Below the pieces are notes generated by a model. The model was not told the DNA's origin. It did no database searches and saw nothing but the letters and a program-made list of their open reading frames with translations. From a virus: DNA of 27,539 bases. Position 1 is the stretch's first letter; each line of letters begins with the position of its first letter. Shown piece by piece: positions 13,542 to 21,006 of the stretch. The stretch is from positions 1 through 27,539 of IMG/VR virus record IMGVR_UViG_3300030102_001242; one strand, written 5' to 3'. The translations under genes and the position numbers were made by a program.

Positions 13542-14022
13542 AGTAACACTCACTAACAGCGAACGTCAGGTAGCCGAGTTCATAGCACAGCGTAGGTTTG
13601 ACAGTAACAGGGAAAAGAATATCTCCAACAACAGAAAGGGGCCACAGTCAGACTACGAAACTGATCTTGAAGGCATGGCCTCTGAACTGGCAGCAGCCAA
13701 GGCTCTGAACGTGTGGCCCGACTTAACTGAAGAGATCCAAGTACATGACCTCACTTACAACGGAGTCACCATAGACGTCAAGGCTACCAAGTACCAGACA
13801 GGCAGACTAATAGCTGGTCGCCAAAAGAAAAACAAAGCCTGTGATTACTACATGTTACTCGTGGGTGAGTGTCCTACTTATGATATAAAGGGTTTCGCAA
13901 AACGTGAAGACTTGCTGAGCGAAGATACAATAACAGACTTGGGTTGGGGTAAGCTCCACGCTTTGACGCAAGACAAACTAACATCGCTGTCAGACTTTTT
14001 AGAGGAGTTCCAGAATGAATGA
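13513..14022 (+). CDS. Putative PD-(D/E)XK nuclease
   Basis: Started at TTG 13513, with GGGAG 7 nt upstream and a 29-nt overlap with the polymerase gene; no ATG gives a sensible start downstream. The 169-aa product has a helix GMASELAAAKALN with Glu58, then GVTIDVKATKY with Asp88 and Lys90, followed by a basic GRQKKNK segment and CDYYMLLVG. Glu - Asp-x-Lys in this order is the PD-(D/E)XK restriction-like core. The early part (ERQVAEFIAQRRFDSNREKNISNNRKG) is helical and basic and may contact DNA. Specific role unknown. The start is less certain than the frame. Confidence 0.7.
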   Translation: MEPHGQTHTEVTLTNSERQVAEFIAQRRFDSNREKNISNNRKGPQSDYETDLEGMASELAAAKALNVWPDLTEEIQVHDLTYNGVTIDVKATKYQTGRLIAGRQKKNKACDYYMLLVGECPTYDIKGFAKREDLLSEDTITDLGWGKLHALTQDKLTSLSDFLEEFQNE

Positions 14023-14305
14023 GAAGATAACAGATACGAATCGTTTGGGTGACATAGCGGAATTCTACGTAACAACTTGGCTGTGGGACGAGGGTTACGA
14101 AGTCTTCCGCAACGCTGGATGCACCGGAGCTATCGACTTAGTTGCTCTCAGGAACGGAGTGCCTGTGTTCATCGATGTAAAATCTAAGAACACTGATACA
14201 CGGTACGGTCATTCACGTACAGAAGAACAGAAACTTTTACGTGTACAGCTCGTAGAGTTCAACGGACAAACCCGTAAGTGTCGGTGGGTGGAGCATGAAG
14301 AATGA
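14015..14305 (+). CDS. UPF0102/YraN-like PD-(D/E)XK endonuclease
   Basis: The 96-aa protein has RLGDIAEFYVTTWL with Glu16, CTGAIDLVAL with Asp41 and FIDVKSKN with Asp54 and Lys56. This is the compact Holliday-junction-resolvase-like fold of UPF0102 (YraN). It is slightly shorter than bacterial YraN. It overlaps the preceding nuclease by 8 nt and the next one by 4 nt (ATGA), so all are translated from one message. A role in recombination or DNA processing is likely; the exact substrate cannot be read from the sequence. Confidence 0.8.
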   Translation: MNEKITDTNRLGDIAEFYVTTWLWDEGYEVFRNAGCTGAIDLVALRNGVPVFIDVKSKNTDTRYGHSRTEEQKLLRVQLVEFNGQTRKCRWVEHEE

Positions 14306-15165
14306 ACATACACACACTGGTACAAGACATATACAAGACGGTGGCCGACAAAGAGCCAGCCGAAGGTGTTGATCTGTACGACGAGATAGACCAGTTCGGG
14401 GAAAACTGTAAACGTCTGATGACCAACCTGTTCACTGAGAAAAGGGACGGACGTACCCTGCGTATGTCTAACATCGGACGTAAAGATCGCTACCTGTGGA
14501 ACGCGGTCAACAACCCAGACGTGTCAGAAGAACTATCACCTAACACTTACGTTAAGTTTATGTACGGCCACTTGATCGAAGAGATGTTGTTATTTTTAAC
14601 AAAACTATCTGGACACGAGGTTACTGATGAACAAAAGAGGTGTGAGGTTTCGGGCATTACAGGGTCTATGGACTGTAAGATTGATGGTGTTGTCACTGAT
14701 GTTAAGTCTGTGTCCACTTTTGGGTTTAAGAAATTCAAGGACGGAAGTATGGCTCTTGACGACCCGTTTGGCTACGTTGCTCAAATTAAGGCTTATGCAC
14801 ATTCAGAGGGAAGAGACAACCGTTTTGGTTGGTTAGCTATGGACAAGCAGAACGGACACCTGACGTACCTGATGTACGATACAGAGGACACGAAGGCTTT
14901 CGTTCACAACACAATCTCTTACGACATCGAAGAACGTATAGAACACATCAAAGAAGTTGTTCAACAAGAAGAACCACCCGAGCATTGTTACGAGGCTGTT
15001 GCAGACGGTAAAAGCGGCAACAAAAAACTGGCAGTAGGTTGTTCGTACTGCTCTTACAAAAAAACTTGTTGGCCTGACGTTAGAGGCTTTGCCTACGCTA
15101 ACGGCCCACGTTACTTAGTGGAGGTGGCTAATGAGCCGCAAGTCCCGGAAATCGAACTTAGGTAA
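14302..15165 (+). CDS. RecB/Cas4-like PD-(D/E)XK exonuclease with cysteine cluster
   Basis: The 287-aa protein shows GHLIEE (89-94), GSMDCKIDG with Asp124, TDVKS with Asp133 and Lys135, and QIKAY (161-165), which together form the RecB-type nuclease core. A C-terminal cysteine set (Cys229, Cys247, Cys250, Cys256; CSYCSYKKTC) could hold an iron-sulphur cluster, as in Cas4 and AddB relatives, although there the first cysteine is normally N-terminal. There are no CRISPR genes nearby. It probably takes the place of the T7 gp6 exonuclease in host DNA breakdown and recombination. That function is an inference from position. Confidence 0.85.
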   Translation: MNIHTLVQDIYKTVADKEPAEGVDLYDEIDQFGENCKRLMTNLFTEKRDGRTLRMSNIGRKDRYLWNAVNNPDVSEELSPNTYVKFMYGHLIEEMLLFLTKLSGHEVTDEQKRCEVSGITGSMDCKIDGVVTDVKSVSTFGFKKFKDGSMALDDPFGYVAQIKAYAHSEGRDNRFGWLAMDKQNGHLTYLMYDTEDTKAFVHNTISYDIEERIEHIKEVVQQEEPPEHCYEAVADGKSGNKKLAVGCSYCSYKKTCWPDVRGFAYANGPRYLVEVANEPQVPEIELR

Positions 15166-15541
15166 GTACAGGTCAGGATTCGAAAAAGATGTCGCGCAGC
15201 AGCTACAACCATTTGGTTTTACGTATGAGTCGTGCCAAGTCCCGTACAGAATTGAACGAAAGTACACCCCAGACTTTGTGTACGAAAAACAAGGTGTTAC
15301 TTATTACATCGAATGTAAAGGGTACTTTAGAGCGGGAGACACCCAGAAGTACCGCTCAATCTCTAACTGCCTCGGAAGCAATCAGGAACTTATCTTCGTA
15401 CTTATGAAGCCAAACCAAAAAGTGAGTAAAAGTACCAGAAATACGATGGCCCAGTGGTGTGACAAAAATAACATAAAATGGTACGATACTAGTACGCTCA
15501 AGGAATTAGTCGATTATGTCTCTGACACTAGAAGAAACTAA
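15131..15541 (+). CDS. T7-type endonuclease I (Holliday junction resolvase)
   Basis: The 136-aa protein closely follows T7 gp3: KYRSGFEKDVAQQL with Glu18, YTPDFVY with Asp48, YIECKGYF with Glu61 and Lys63, and the late CDKNNIKWYD block. These are the known metal-binding and catalytic residues of the resolvase, which acts as an intertwined dimer to cut branched DNA before packaging. The length is near that of T7 gp3 (149 aa). GGAGG lies upstream of ATG 15131, and the gene overlaps the RecB-like exonuclease by 35 nt, a long overlap. Confidence 0.93.
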   Translation: MSRKSRKSNLGKYRSGFEKDVAQQLQPFGFTYESCQVPYRIERKYTPDFVYEKQGVTYYIECKGYFRAGDTQKYRSISNCLGSNQELIFVLMKPNQKVSKSTRNTMAQWCDKNNIKWYDTSTLKELVDYVSDTRRN

Positions 15542-15707
15542 AGAGCGGTTGTTGCGGTTGTACGACCCCGACGATCTTCTAGAAGCCCTACAAATATCAG
15601 CAGCAGAAATACTAGACCGCTTTGAAGACAAGCTCATCAAACGCCTAGAGTTCTTTTACGAAGAATTTCAGGAGCAAGAAGAGGAATACGATGAAGATGA
15701 GTATTGA
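15516..15707 (+). CDS. Small acidic helical protein
   Basis: The 63-aa product reads LTLEETKERLLRLYDPDDLLEALQISAAEILDRFEDKLIKRLEFFYEEF and then a run of Glu, Gln, Asp and Tyr. It is strongly acidic and helical. It overlaps endonuclease I by 26 nt and the DUF3310 gene by 17 nt. I know similar short LTxEExxxRLLxxYDPDxLLExL proteins from other phages, with no known role. Confidence 0.7.
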   Translation: MSLTLEETKERLLRLYDPDDLLEALQISAAEILDRFEDKLIKRLEFFYEEFQEQEEEYDEDEY

Positions 15708-15993
15708 TGATGCAACACCCGAAGAGTGGAACGTATCCAGTAAAACAGCGTACGGTAAACTGTACCACCCTCAAGATATAAACAACCCCGTCACCCAGCC
15801 AGACCACTACAACCGTGGGGCCATTGAAGCTATCGAAGCAATCAAGGCTTCTATGCACCCACAAGAGTACAAGGGTTACCTCAAAGGCAACTGCTTGAAG
15901 TACCTCTGGCGCTACGAATACAAGAACGGTTTAGAAGACCTCAAGAAAGCCAAGGTCTACCTAGAGTGGTTGATAAAGGAAGTAGGCTCGTGA
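15691..15993 (+). CDS. DUF3310 family protein
   Basis: The 100-aa protein has the DUF3310 signature: QPDHYNRGAIEAIEAIKASM, then GYLKGNCLKYLWRYEYKNGLEDLKKAKVYLEWLI. T7 gp1.7, a member with similar features, has been described as a nucleotide kinase, but this shorter form may differ. Helical, soluble, no signal. Its place directly upstream of ribonucleotide reductase fits a nucleotide-pool role. GGA is upstream of ATG 15691 within the previous acidic gene, and its stop overlaps the next GTG start. Confidence 0.85.
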   Translation: MKMSIDDATPEEWNVSSKTAYGKLYHPQDINNPVTQPDHYNRGAIEAIEAIKASMHPQEYKGYLKGNCLKYLWRYEYKNGLEDLKKAKVYLEWLIKEVGS

Positions 15994-16250
15994 AAATAGT
16001 TGAGGGTAACTTCGGAAAGAAAGAGAAAGATATTACCACTTCTGAGTTCCTCGCGGCCTTTTCAGTCAAGGCGCTTGATTACGAACAAGAAGGAAAAGAA
16101 GTTAAGGTAGCTGTCGTGATGTACAAAGACGGTGAAGTATTTGAGATAGCTGCTAACGAACAGTACCCAGACGGTGTGTACATGCTTCTAAACATGGCCG
16201 CACATGCAATAATAAACGAGACACTAGGAATAACAGGAGTAATAGATTAG
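15990..16250 (+). CDS. Small protein of unknown function
   Basis: The 86-aa product starts at GTG 15990 (GTGA overlap, GGAAG 7 nt upstream); an in-frame ATG at 15966 would add only eight residues. It shows alternating helical and strand segments (TTSEFLAAFSVKALDYEQ, KEVKVAVVMYKDGEVFEIAAN, GVYMLLNMAAHAIIN). I recognise no family. It ends immediately before the reductase ATG, so the two are cotranscribed. Confidence 0.7.
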   Translation: MKIVEGNFGKKEKDITTSEFLAAFSVKALDYEQEGKEVKVAVVMYKDGEVFEIAANEQYPDGVYMLLNMAAHAIINETLGITGVID

Positions 16251-18116
16251 ATGGATGCGTACCAGCAGTACATACACAAGTCGAGATACGCACGGTACTT
16301 GCCAGAAGAGCAACGTCGAGAGTCGTGGGAAGAAACAGCGAGGCGTTACGTAGATTACTGGGGGGAGAAGCTGCCTGAGAAAGAACACAAGGAAGTGTTC
16401 AAGGCTATATACGATCTAGAAGTTATGCCTTCAATGCGGGCGTTGATGACCGCTGGCGAGGCTCTGGACCGGGACAACGTAGCAGGGTTCAACTGTAGTT
16501 ACTTACCTATCGACCACCCCAAGGCGTTCGACGAGATGATGTACGTCCTGATGTGTGGTACAGGTGTGGGCTTCAGCGTTGAACGGCAGTACGTACAGAA
16601 ACTACCGGAGGTGGCAGAGACATTCCATGAAACCGACACAGTTATTAATGTGGCAGATTCGAAGATCGGATGGGCGAAATCGTTTAGGGAACTGGTATCA
16701 CTGTTGTATTCGGGTCAGATTCCCCAGTGGGACACTAGCAGAGTTAGACCTGCAGGTTCCGCGCTACGAGTTTTTGGAGGTAGAGCATCGGGTCCAGATC
16801 CTCTGCTCGAACTATTCAGATTCACAGTTGAACTCTTTCAGGGAGCGGCTGGAAGAAAACTTAGCTCAGTCGAGTGCCACGATCTTTGCTGTAAGATTGC
16901 TCAAATCGTCGTCGTGGGAGGAGTCCGAAGATCAGCCCTCATCAGTCTCAGCAACCTCACTGACGACAGACTCCGACGGTGTAAGCACGGACAGTGGTGG
17001 GTTGACAACCCCCAACGAGGACTAGCAAACAACTCTGCGTGTTACACAGAGAAGCCAGACTTTGAGGCGTTTTTAAATGAGTGGACGAGCCTGTACGAAT
17101 CCCGATCTGGAGAGCGAGGTGTCTTTTCTAGAGTGGCTAGTCAAAAACAGGCTGCAAGAAACGAGCGACGAGATGCTTCCTTTGATTTTGGAACTAATCC
17201 ATGTAGCGAAATCATCCTCCGACCTTACCAGTTCTGCAATCTATCGGAGGTTGTTGTCCGGCAAACCGATACTCTCGCAGACCTCAAACGAAAAGTACGC
17301 ATTGCGACTATCCTTGGAACTCTACAGGCTACCCTCACCGACTTCCGGTACTTGAGAAGTATCTGGAGAGCTAATACAGAAGACGAGGCGTTGTTGGGCG
17401 TATCCCTAACAGGTATCATGGATCACCCAACGCTGTCAGGACGAGGAGACAAGAGTGAACTCAAGAAGTGGCTCAGAGCTATGCGAGCAGAGGCCGTCAA
17501 AACTAATGAGCAGTGGGCCAGTAGGTTGGGTATTAACGTATCTACAGCCATTACTGCTGTTAAGCCTTCAGGTACTGTTAGTCAGTTGGTCGATAGTGCT
17601 AGTGGGATTCACCCTCGCTACAGCAATCAGTACATTAGGCGAGTCCGTGCTGACTCTCGTGACCCGCTTTGTACCGTTCTAGAGGCCGCAGGAGTCCCTG
17701 TAGAGGACGATGTGATGTCCCCCAGTACCCGGGTATTCAGCTTCCCTATCGCGTCTCCTGAAGGCGCTGTGACAGCCTCAGACATGGGTGCTATGGAGCA
17801 GCTAGAACTCTGGGAAATATACCAAGACGAGTGGTGTGAGCATAAGCCGTCTATGACTTGCTACTATAGGGACGAGGAGTTCTTGGAGGTAGGACAGTGG
17901 CTGTACAACAAGTTCGACAAGGTGTCAGGTATCAGCTTCTTGCCGTACTCAGACCACACGTACCAGCAAGCGCCGTACGAGCCGGTGGACAAGAAGACGT
18001 ACAACCAGATGGTGAAGGATTTCCCGAAGGAAATATCGTGGGATATAGAAGAGGCCAGCGATATGACTGAAGGGTCACAGCAACTGGCCTGCACAGGTAA
18101 CAACTGTGAGTTATGA
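16251..18116 (+). CDS. nrdJ: Class II (adenosylcobalamin-dependent) ribonucleotide reductase
   Basis: The 621-aa catalytic subunit contains FNCSY with Cys82, NPCSE with Asn316-Cys318-Glu320 (the radical-bearing cysteine with its partner residues), FCNLSE with Cys329, the KPSGTVSQLVDSASGIHPRYS block and a C-terminal Cys-x4-Cys (ACTGNNCEL) that passes reducing power. No R2 or activase gene lies nearby, which together with the sequence style favours a B12-dependent monomeric enzyme like the Lactobacillus type, though it is about 120 residues shorter. It makes deoxynucleotides for phage DNA. It ends convergently with the minus-strand gene at 18111. Confidence 0.92.
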   Translation: MDAYQQYIHKSRYARYLPEEQRRESWEETARRYVDYWGEKLPEKEHKEVFKAIYDLEVMPSMRALMTAGEALDRDNVAGFNCSYLPIDHPKAFDEMMYVLMCGTGVGFSVERQYVQKLPEVAETFHETDTVINVADSKIGWAKSFRELVSLLYSGQIPQWDTSRVRPAGSALRVFGGRASGPDPLLELFRFTVELFQGAAGRKLSSVECHDLCCKIAQIVVVGGVRRSALISLSNLTDDRLRRCKHGQWWVDNPQRGLANNSACYTEKPDFEAFLNEWTSLYESRSGERGVFSRVASQKQAARNERRDASFDFGTNPCSEIILRPYQFCNLSEVVVRQTDTLADLKRKVRIATILGTLQATLTDFRYLRSIWRANTEDEALLGVSLTGIMDHPTLSGRGDKSELKKWLRAMRAEAVKTNEQWASRLGINVSTAITAVKPSGTVSQLVDSASGIHPRYSNQYIRRVRADSRDPLCTVLEAAGVPVEDDVMSPSTRVFSFPIASPEGAVTASDMGAMEQLELWEIYQDEWCEHKPSMTCYYRDEEFLEVGQWLYNKFDKVSGISFLPYSDHTYQQAPYEPVDKKTYNQMVKDFPKEISWDIEEASDMTEGSQQLACTGNNCEL

Positions 18117-18290
18117 CATAAACAGTATGGAGTAACCTTCCGTTTTGCCTACGTCCTCTGGCTTATCTTTTGAGTCGTGAGGCGTAGGCATTCCTTCTTT
18201 CTGCATTCGTTTGATGCGGTTCTTTGACTTCTCACACATAGAGTGATAGTCTATAGATGTGTACGATACAGTGTGGTCTTTGTCTTTCAT
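18111..18290 (-). CDS. 59-aa protein, last gene of the right minus arm
   Basis: The product starts MKDKDHTVSYTSIDYHSMCE and ends VGKTEGYSILFMS; it is polar with a basic centre (KSKNRIKRMQKEGMP). AAGGA lies 7 nt upstream of the ATG at 18290, and the gene follows the 901-aa virion protein by only 10 nt. Its stop overlaps the reductase stop on the other strand by 6 nt (TTATGA). I recognise no family. Confidence 0.65.
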   Translation of the reverse strand: MKDKDHTVSYTSIDYHSMCEKSKNRIKRMQKEGMPTPHDSKDKPEDVGKTEGYSILFMS

Positions 18291-18300
18291 TGGTTAGTCC

Positions 18301-21006
18301 TTAGTCAATGTAATCTTCAAACAAACGCTGTCCAGTAGTCATCCTACTGATCCTGTCTATATTCGCTAAACCCGGAGCATAAGTCCTAATAGCCCTTAGT
18401 GCTGGAAGGGCAGCTTCATCTTCTCCGGTAACAGCACGTTCAGCAGAGGTTATCAAACCGCTTCCTAAAGTAGACACAGCTTCGATAGGAGCAGGAACAA
18501 GACTTACAGGTTTACCGCCAAACTGTTCAGACCTTATGTTTACAAAGCCGCTTGAAATGTTAGAGGCAAGCTGGTTCATAGTCGCGTTAGTAATGCCTTC
18601 TGGAGTCAGTACGTCTTCTACGTCTTGGTTTTTAGAGAGATCTAGAGTTTTTCTCGCGTCGTCCCAGATACCGGCTACTACACCAAAAAGACCAACGTAT
18701 TTAGCTGAGTTAAACATAGCATCTTTGGCGGCTTGAGAACCTTCTGCACTGTTTAATCCAAGTCGTTGAGCCTTAAGTAAGTTTAATCCTATGTCTTCTC
18801 TGATGTTGTTCATCTGACGGTTCATGTACGTCAACATACTGTAGAACATACGGGCGTTAGGGTTGTCGTGAAACGCTTTAGGAAGCGCGCTGGCGCTTAC
18901 AGGTTGCCACTTGTTCAGCGACGACCCAGCAAAGTTAATGATCCAAGGGTTACTTAAATCTTCATCTTTCAACGCTTGAACAGTAGACCTAAATTCTGAA
19001 TCAGTCAGTCCTTTCATTCCGTCGTGCTTTCTGAGCTTTTCTAAGTCTTTAGGTTTTCCGCTTTTTGCTAAACGTATTCCTCTTTTAATTGCACTGTTAG
19101 TGAGTATCTCTTGACCCATGCGGTTTACAGTAGAAACTCCACTAACTTTGTAAAGTGCTTTACCTGTTACATCAACTGCTTGAGCAAACCTTGGCAAACG
19201 AATGAAGTTAAATTTATCCGCTGCATCTGAAACAGCACGCTTACCTGTGTTTGCCAGTTCACCCATGTAGTCTTGGTCAATACCTAATTTTTCTGTACCT
19301 AGCCATTTGTTGGTATTCATGTTTATTTTAGGAATAACTTTACCCAAAACAGGGGTCGTGCCTAGCTCGTCAAGCGCAACCTTTACAGTACGCAGTATTG
19401 CAGGAGCCGCTGTTGCTGCCCACGCGCTTATGCCGTTCTGATAAATAGGAGCGGTTACCCCTTCAATCAAGTTCAACGCGGCGTTTAACGGATTAGCTAA
19501 CAGAGCAGAAGAAGTCAGGCGTCTTGCAACAGCACCCGCAGCGTCTCCTCCTTTCTTTGAAGCAATAATTTGAGAGCGTAATCCATTACCAAGATTAGCG
19601 GATACAGCTTTCGCTTTTTCTGCTGCGTCTGCTTTTGAAAAACCTTGCGCTAGATACTGTTTTCTGGCCTCTCTTCTTGTTTTTAACTCAATCATTTTTA
19701 TGACGTAGTTTACTCTTCCTTGAGTCTTTTGGGGATCAGGCCGTTTAATCGGCGTCCCTCCTTGCTTTAAAACAAGTTTGCCTGTTTTTTCATCTATCAA
19801 CCCAAAACGTTGAGCCAAAGCCTTAGCACTCGTTACGTCTTCAGCCATTTCTTTAATCGCGTCCATAGGATTAGCGTAATCAGAGACTGTCATGTTTACA
19901 GACTCTTTACCACCTATAGCTGCTTTAGTCGGGAAGTAATCAGGCGAACCTTTAACTACGTCTAGTCCCTGAAGAGTTTTGATTTGTTCTTCAACTTGCT
20001 TAAGTGCGGCCTTTTCTTCAGGAGTCTTTGCCGCCCTATTGAAGTCATCCCAAGTTACCCTTTGCTTCTTAGAAATGCTTTTGTTCATTCTTGTACTAAG
20101 AAGTTTTAACTGCTGGTTATCTTCAAACAGTTTGTAAGCATCAGCAAAATTGTGTTCAAAAATGTTATCTAAAGCTCTGCGGTCATGGCGAATCATTGTT
20201 TCCGCATCTTCTGCTAGTTTTGCTGCCCTTTCCCCTACGTTCTTAGCAATCCACTGACGTGTTCCTAAAAGAACACTTCCAATAACACCGCTTGCTTTTT
20301 CAGGTTCAATTGTTTCTCTAGCTACGGCGTCTTCGTCAGCGTCAACTCTACGAGTTCTTCTTCGTTGGGTACTGGTGTCTACTTCAAATCCCGGCTTAGA
20401 TTTCTCTGTTGCTTGTGTAACGTCAACAAAACCTTCTTCGCCTCCTATAAAAGAAACCTCTGCGTCGTCTGCTTTGTCGTCTGCCTTAGCAACCGTTGGT
20501 TTTTTAACTGCGTCAGCGCCTTTAGTAAGAAAAGCACCCGCAGCACCGCCTATGCCAGCACCTAATCCACCACCTAGCAAAGCGCCTGTAGCTCTTTCTT
20601 CGCCTTCTCCTGATAGGAAACCGTAAGCTGCACCTTCTACTGCCCCCAGTGCCGCCGCTTTTCTAGCCCTCTCTGCTACGGTTCCAGCTTGCGCAATCTT
20701 TGCCATCCCCATTCCGGGTACAAAAAGACCTGCCGCAAATCCAGCACCTGTAATAAATTTAGAAGCTCCGGGGTTTCTACGCTCAAAGTAACGCAATTCC
20801 CGTCGGGAACCTTCTATAGCTTTTGACCAGCTTTCAGCTTCACCAGACGCAAGCCTAGCTACAGCATCAAGCTCATCTCCGATACCTATAGCAGACTCTA
20901 CAAAGTCAATAGCACCAGCGCGTAAAGAACTGTACTCTCCCTTAGGCTTTCTAGAGCGTCTTCGTCTAGAGCGTCTTCGTCGGCGTCGTTCTCTTTCTTC
21001 GCTCAT
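18301..21006 (-). CDS. Large candidate ejection (internal virion) protein
   Basis: This 901-aa protein begins with an extreme Arg-rich segment (residues 4-21), continues with small-residue hydrophobic stretches rich in Gly and Ala (about 103-165, glycine-zipper type, e.g. GALLGGGLGAGIGGAAGAFL), and then has a long helical body. Size, membrane-active-looking segment and position as the last of three large genes downstream of the tail genes match the T7 gp14-gp15-gp16 set, which forms a channel for DNA entry. I see no lytic transglycosylase motif. The assignment is inferred from order and composition. It overlaps the next upstream gene by TAATG. Confidence 0.65.
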   Translation of the reverse strand: MSEERERRRRRRSRRRRSRKPKGEYSSLRAGAIDFVESAIGIGDELDAVARLASGEAESWSKAIEGSRRELRYFERRNPGASKFITGAGFAAGLFVPGMGMAKIAQAGTVAERARKAAALGAVEGAAYGFLSGEGEERATGALLGGGLGAGIGGAAGAFLTKGADAVKKPTVAKADDKADDAEVSFIGGEEGFVDVTQATEKSKPGFEVDTSTQRRRTRRVDADEDAVARETIEPEKASGVIGSVLLGTRQWIAKNVGERAAKLAEDAETMIRHDRRALDNIFEHNFADAYKLFEDNQQLKLLSTRMNKSISKKQRVTWDDFNRAAKTPEEKAALKQVEEQIKTLQGLDVVKGSPDYFPTKAAIGGKESVNMTVSDYANPMDAIKEMAEDVTSAKALAQRFGLIDEKTGKLVLKQGGTPIKRPDPQKTQGRVNYVIKMIELKTRREARKQYLAQGFSKADAAEKAKAVSANLGNGLRSQIIASKKGGDAAGAVARRLTSSALLANPLNAALNLIEGVTAPIYQNGISAWAATAAPAILRTVKVALDELGTTPVLGKVIPKINMNTNKWLGTEKLGIDQDYMGELANTGKRAVSDAADKFNFIRLPRFAQAVDVTGKALYKVSGVSTVNRMGQEILTNSAIKRGIRLAKSGKPKDLEKLRKHDGMKGLTDSEFRSTVQALKDEDLSNPWIINFAGSSLNKWQPVSASALPKAFHDNPNARMFYSMLTYMNRQMNNIREDIGLNLLKAQRLGLNSAEGSQAAKDAMFNSAKYVGLFGVVAGIWDDARKTLDLSKNQDVEDVLTPEGITNATMNQLASNISSGFVNIRSEQFGGKPVSLVPAPIEAVSTLGSGLITSAERAVTGEDEAALPALRAIRTYAPGLANIDRISRMTTGQRLFEDYID

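Noticed and set aside
16555-17025. 156-aa frame inside the reductase gene
   Set aside because: Shadow of the reductase frame; no start signal and Ser-rich random composition.
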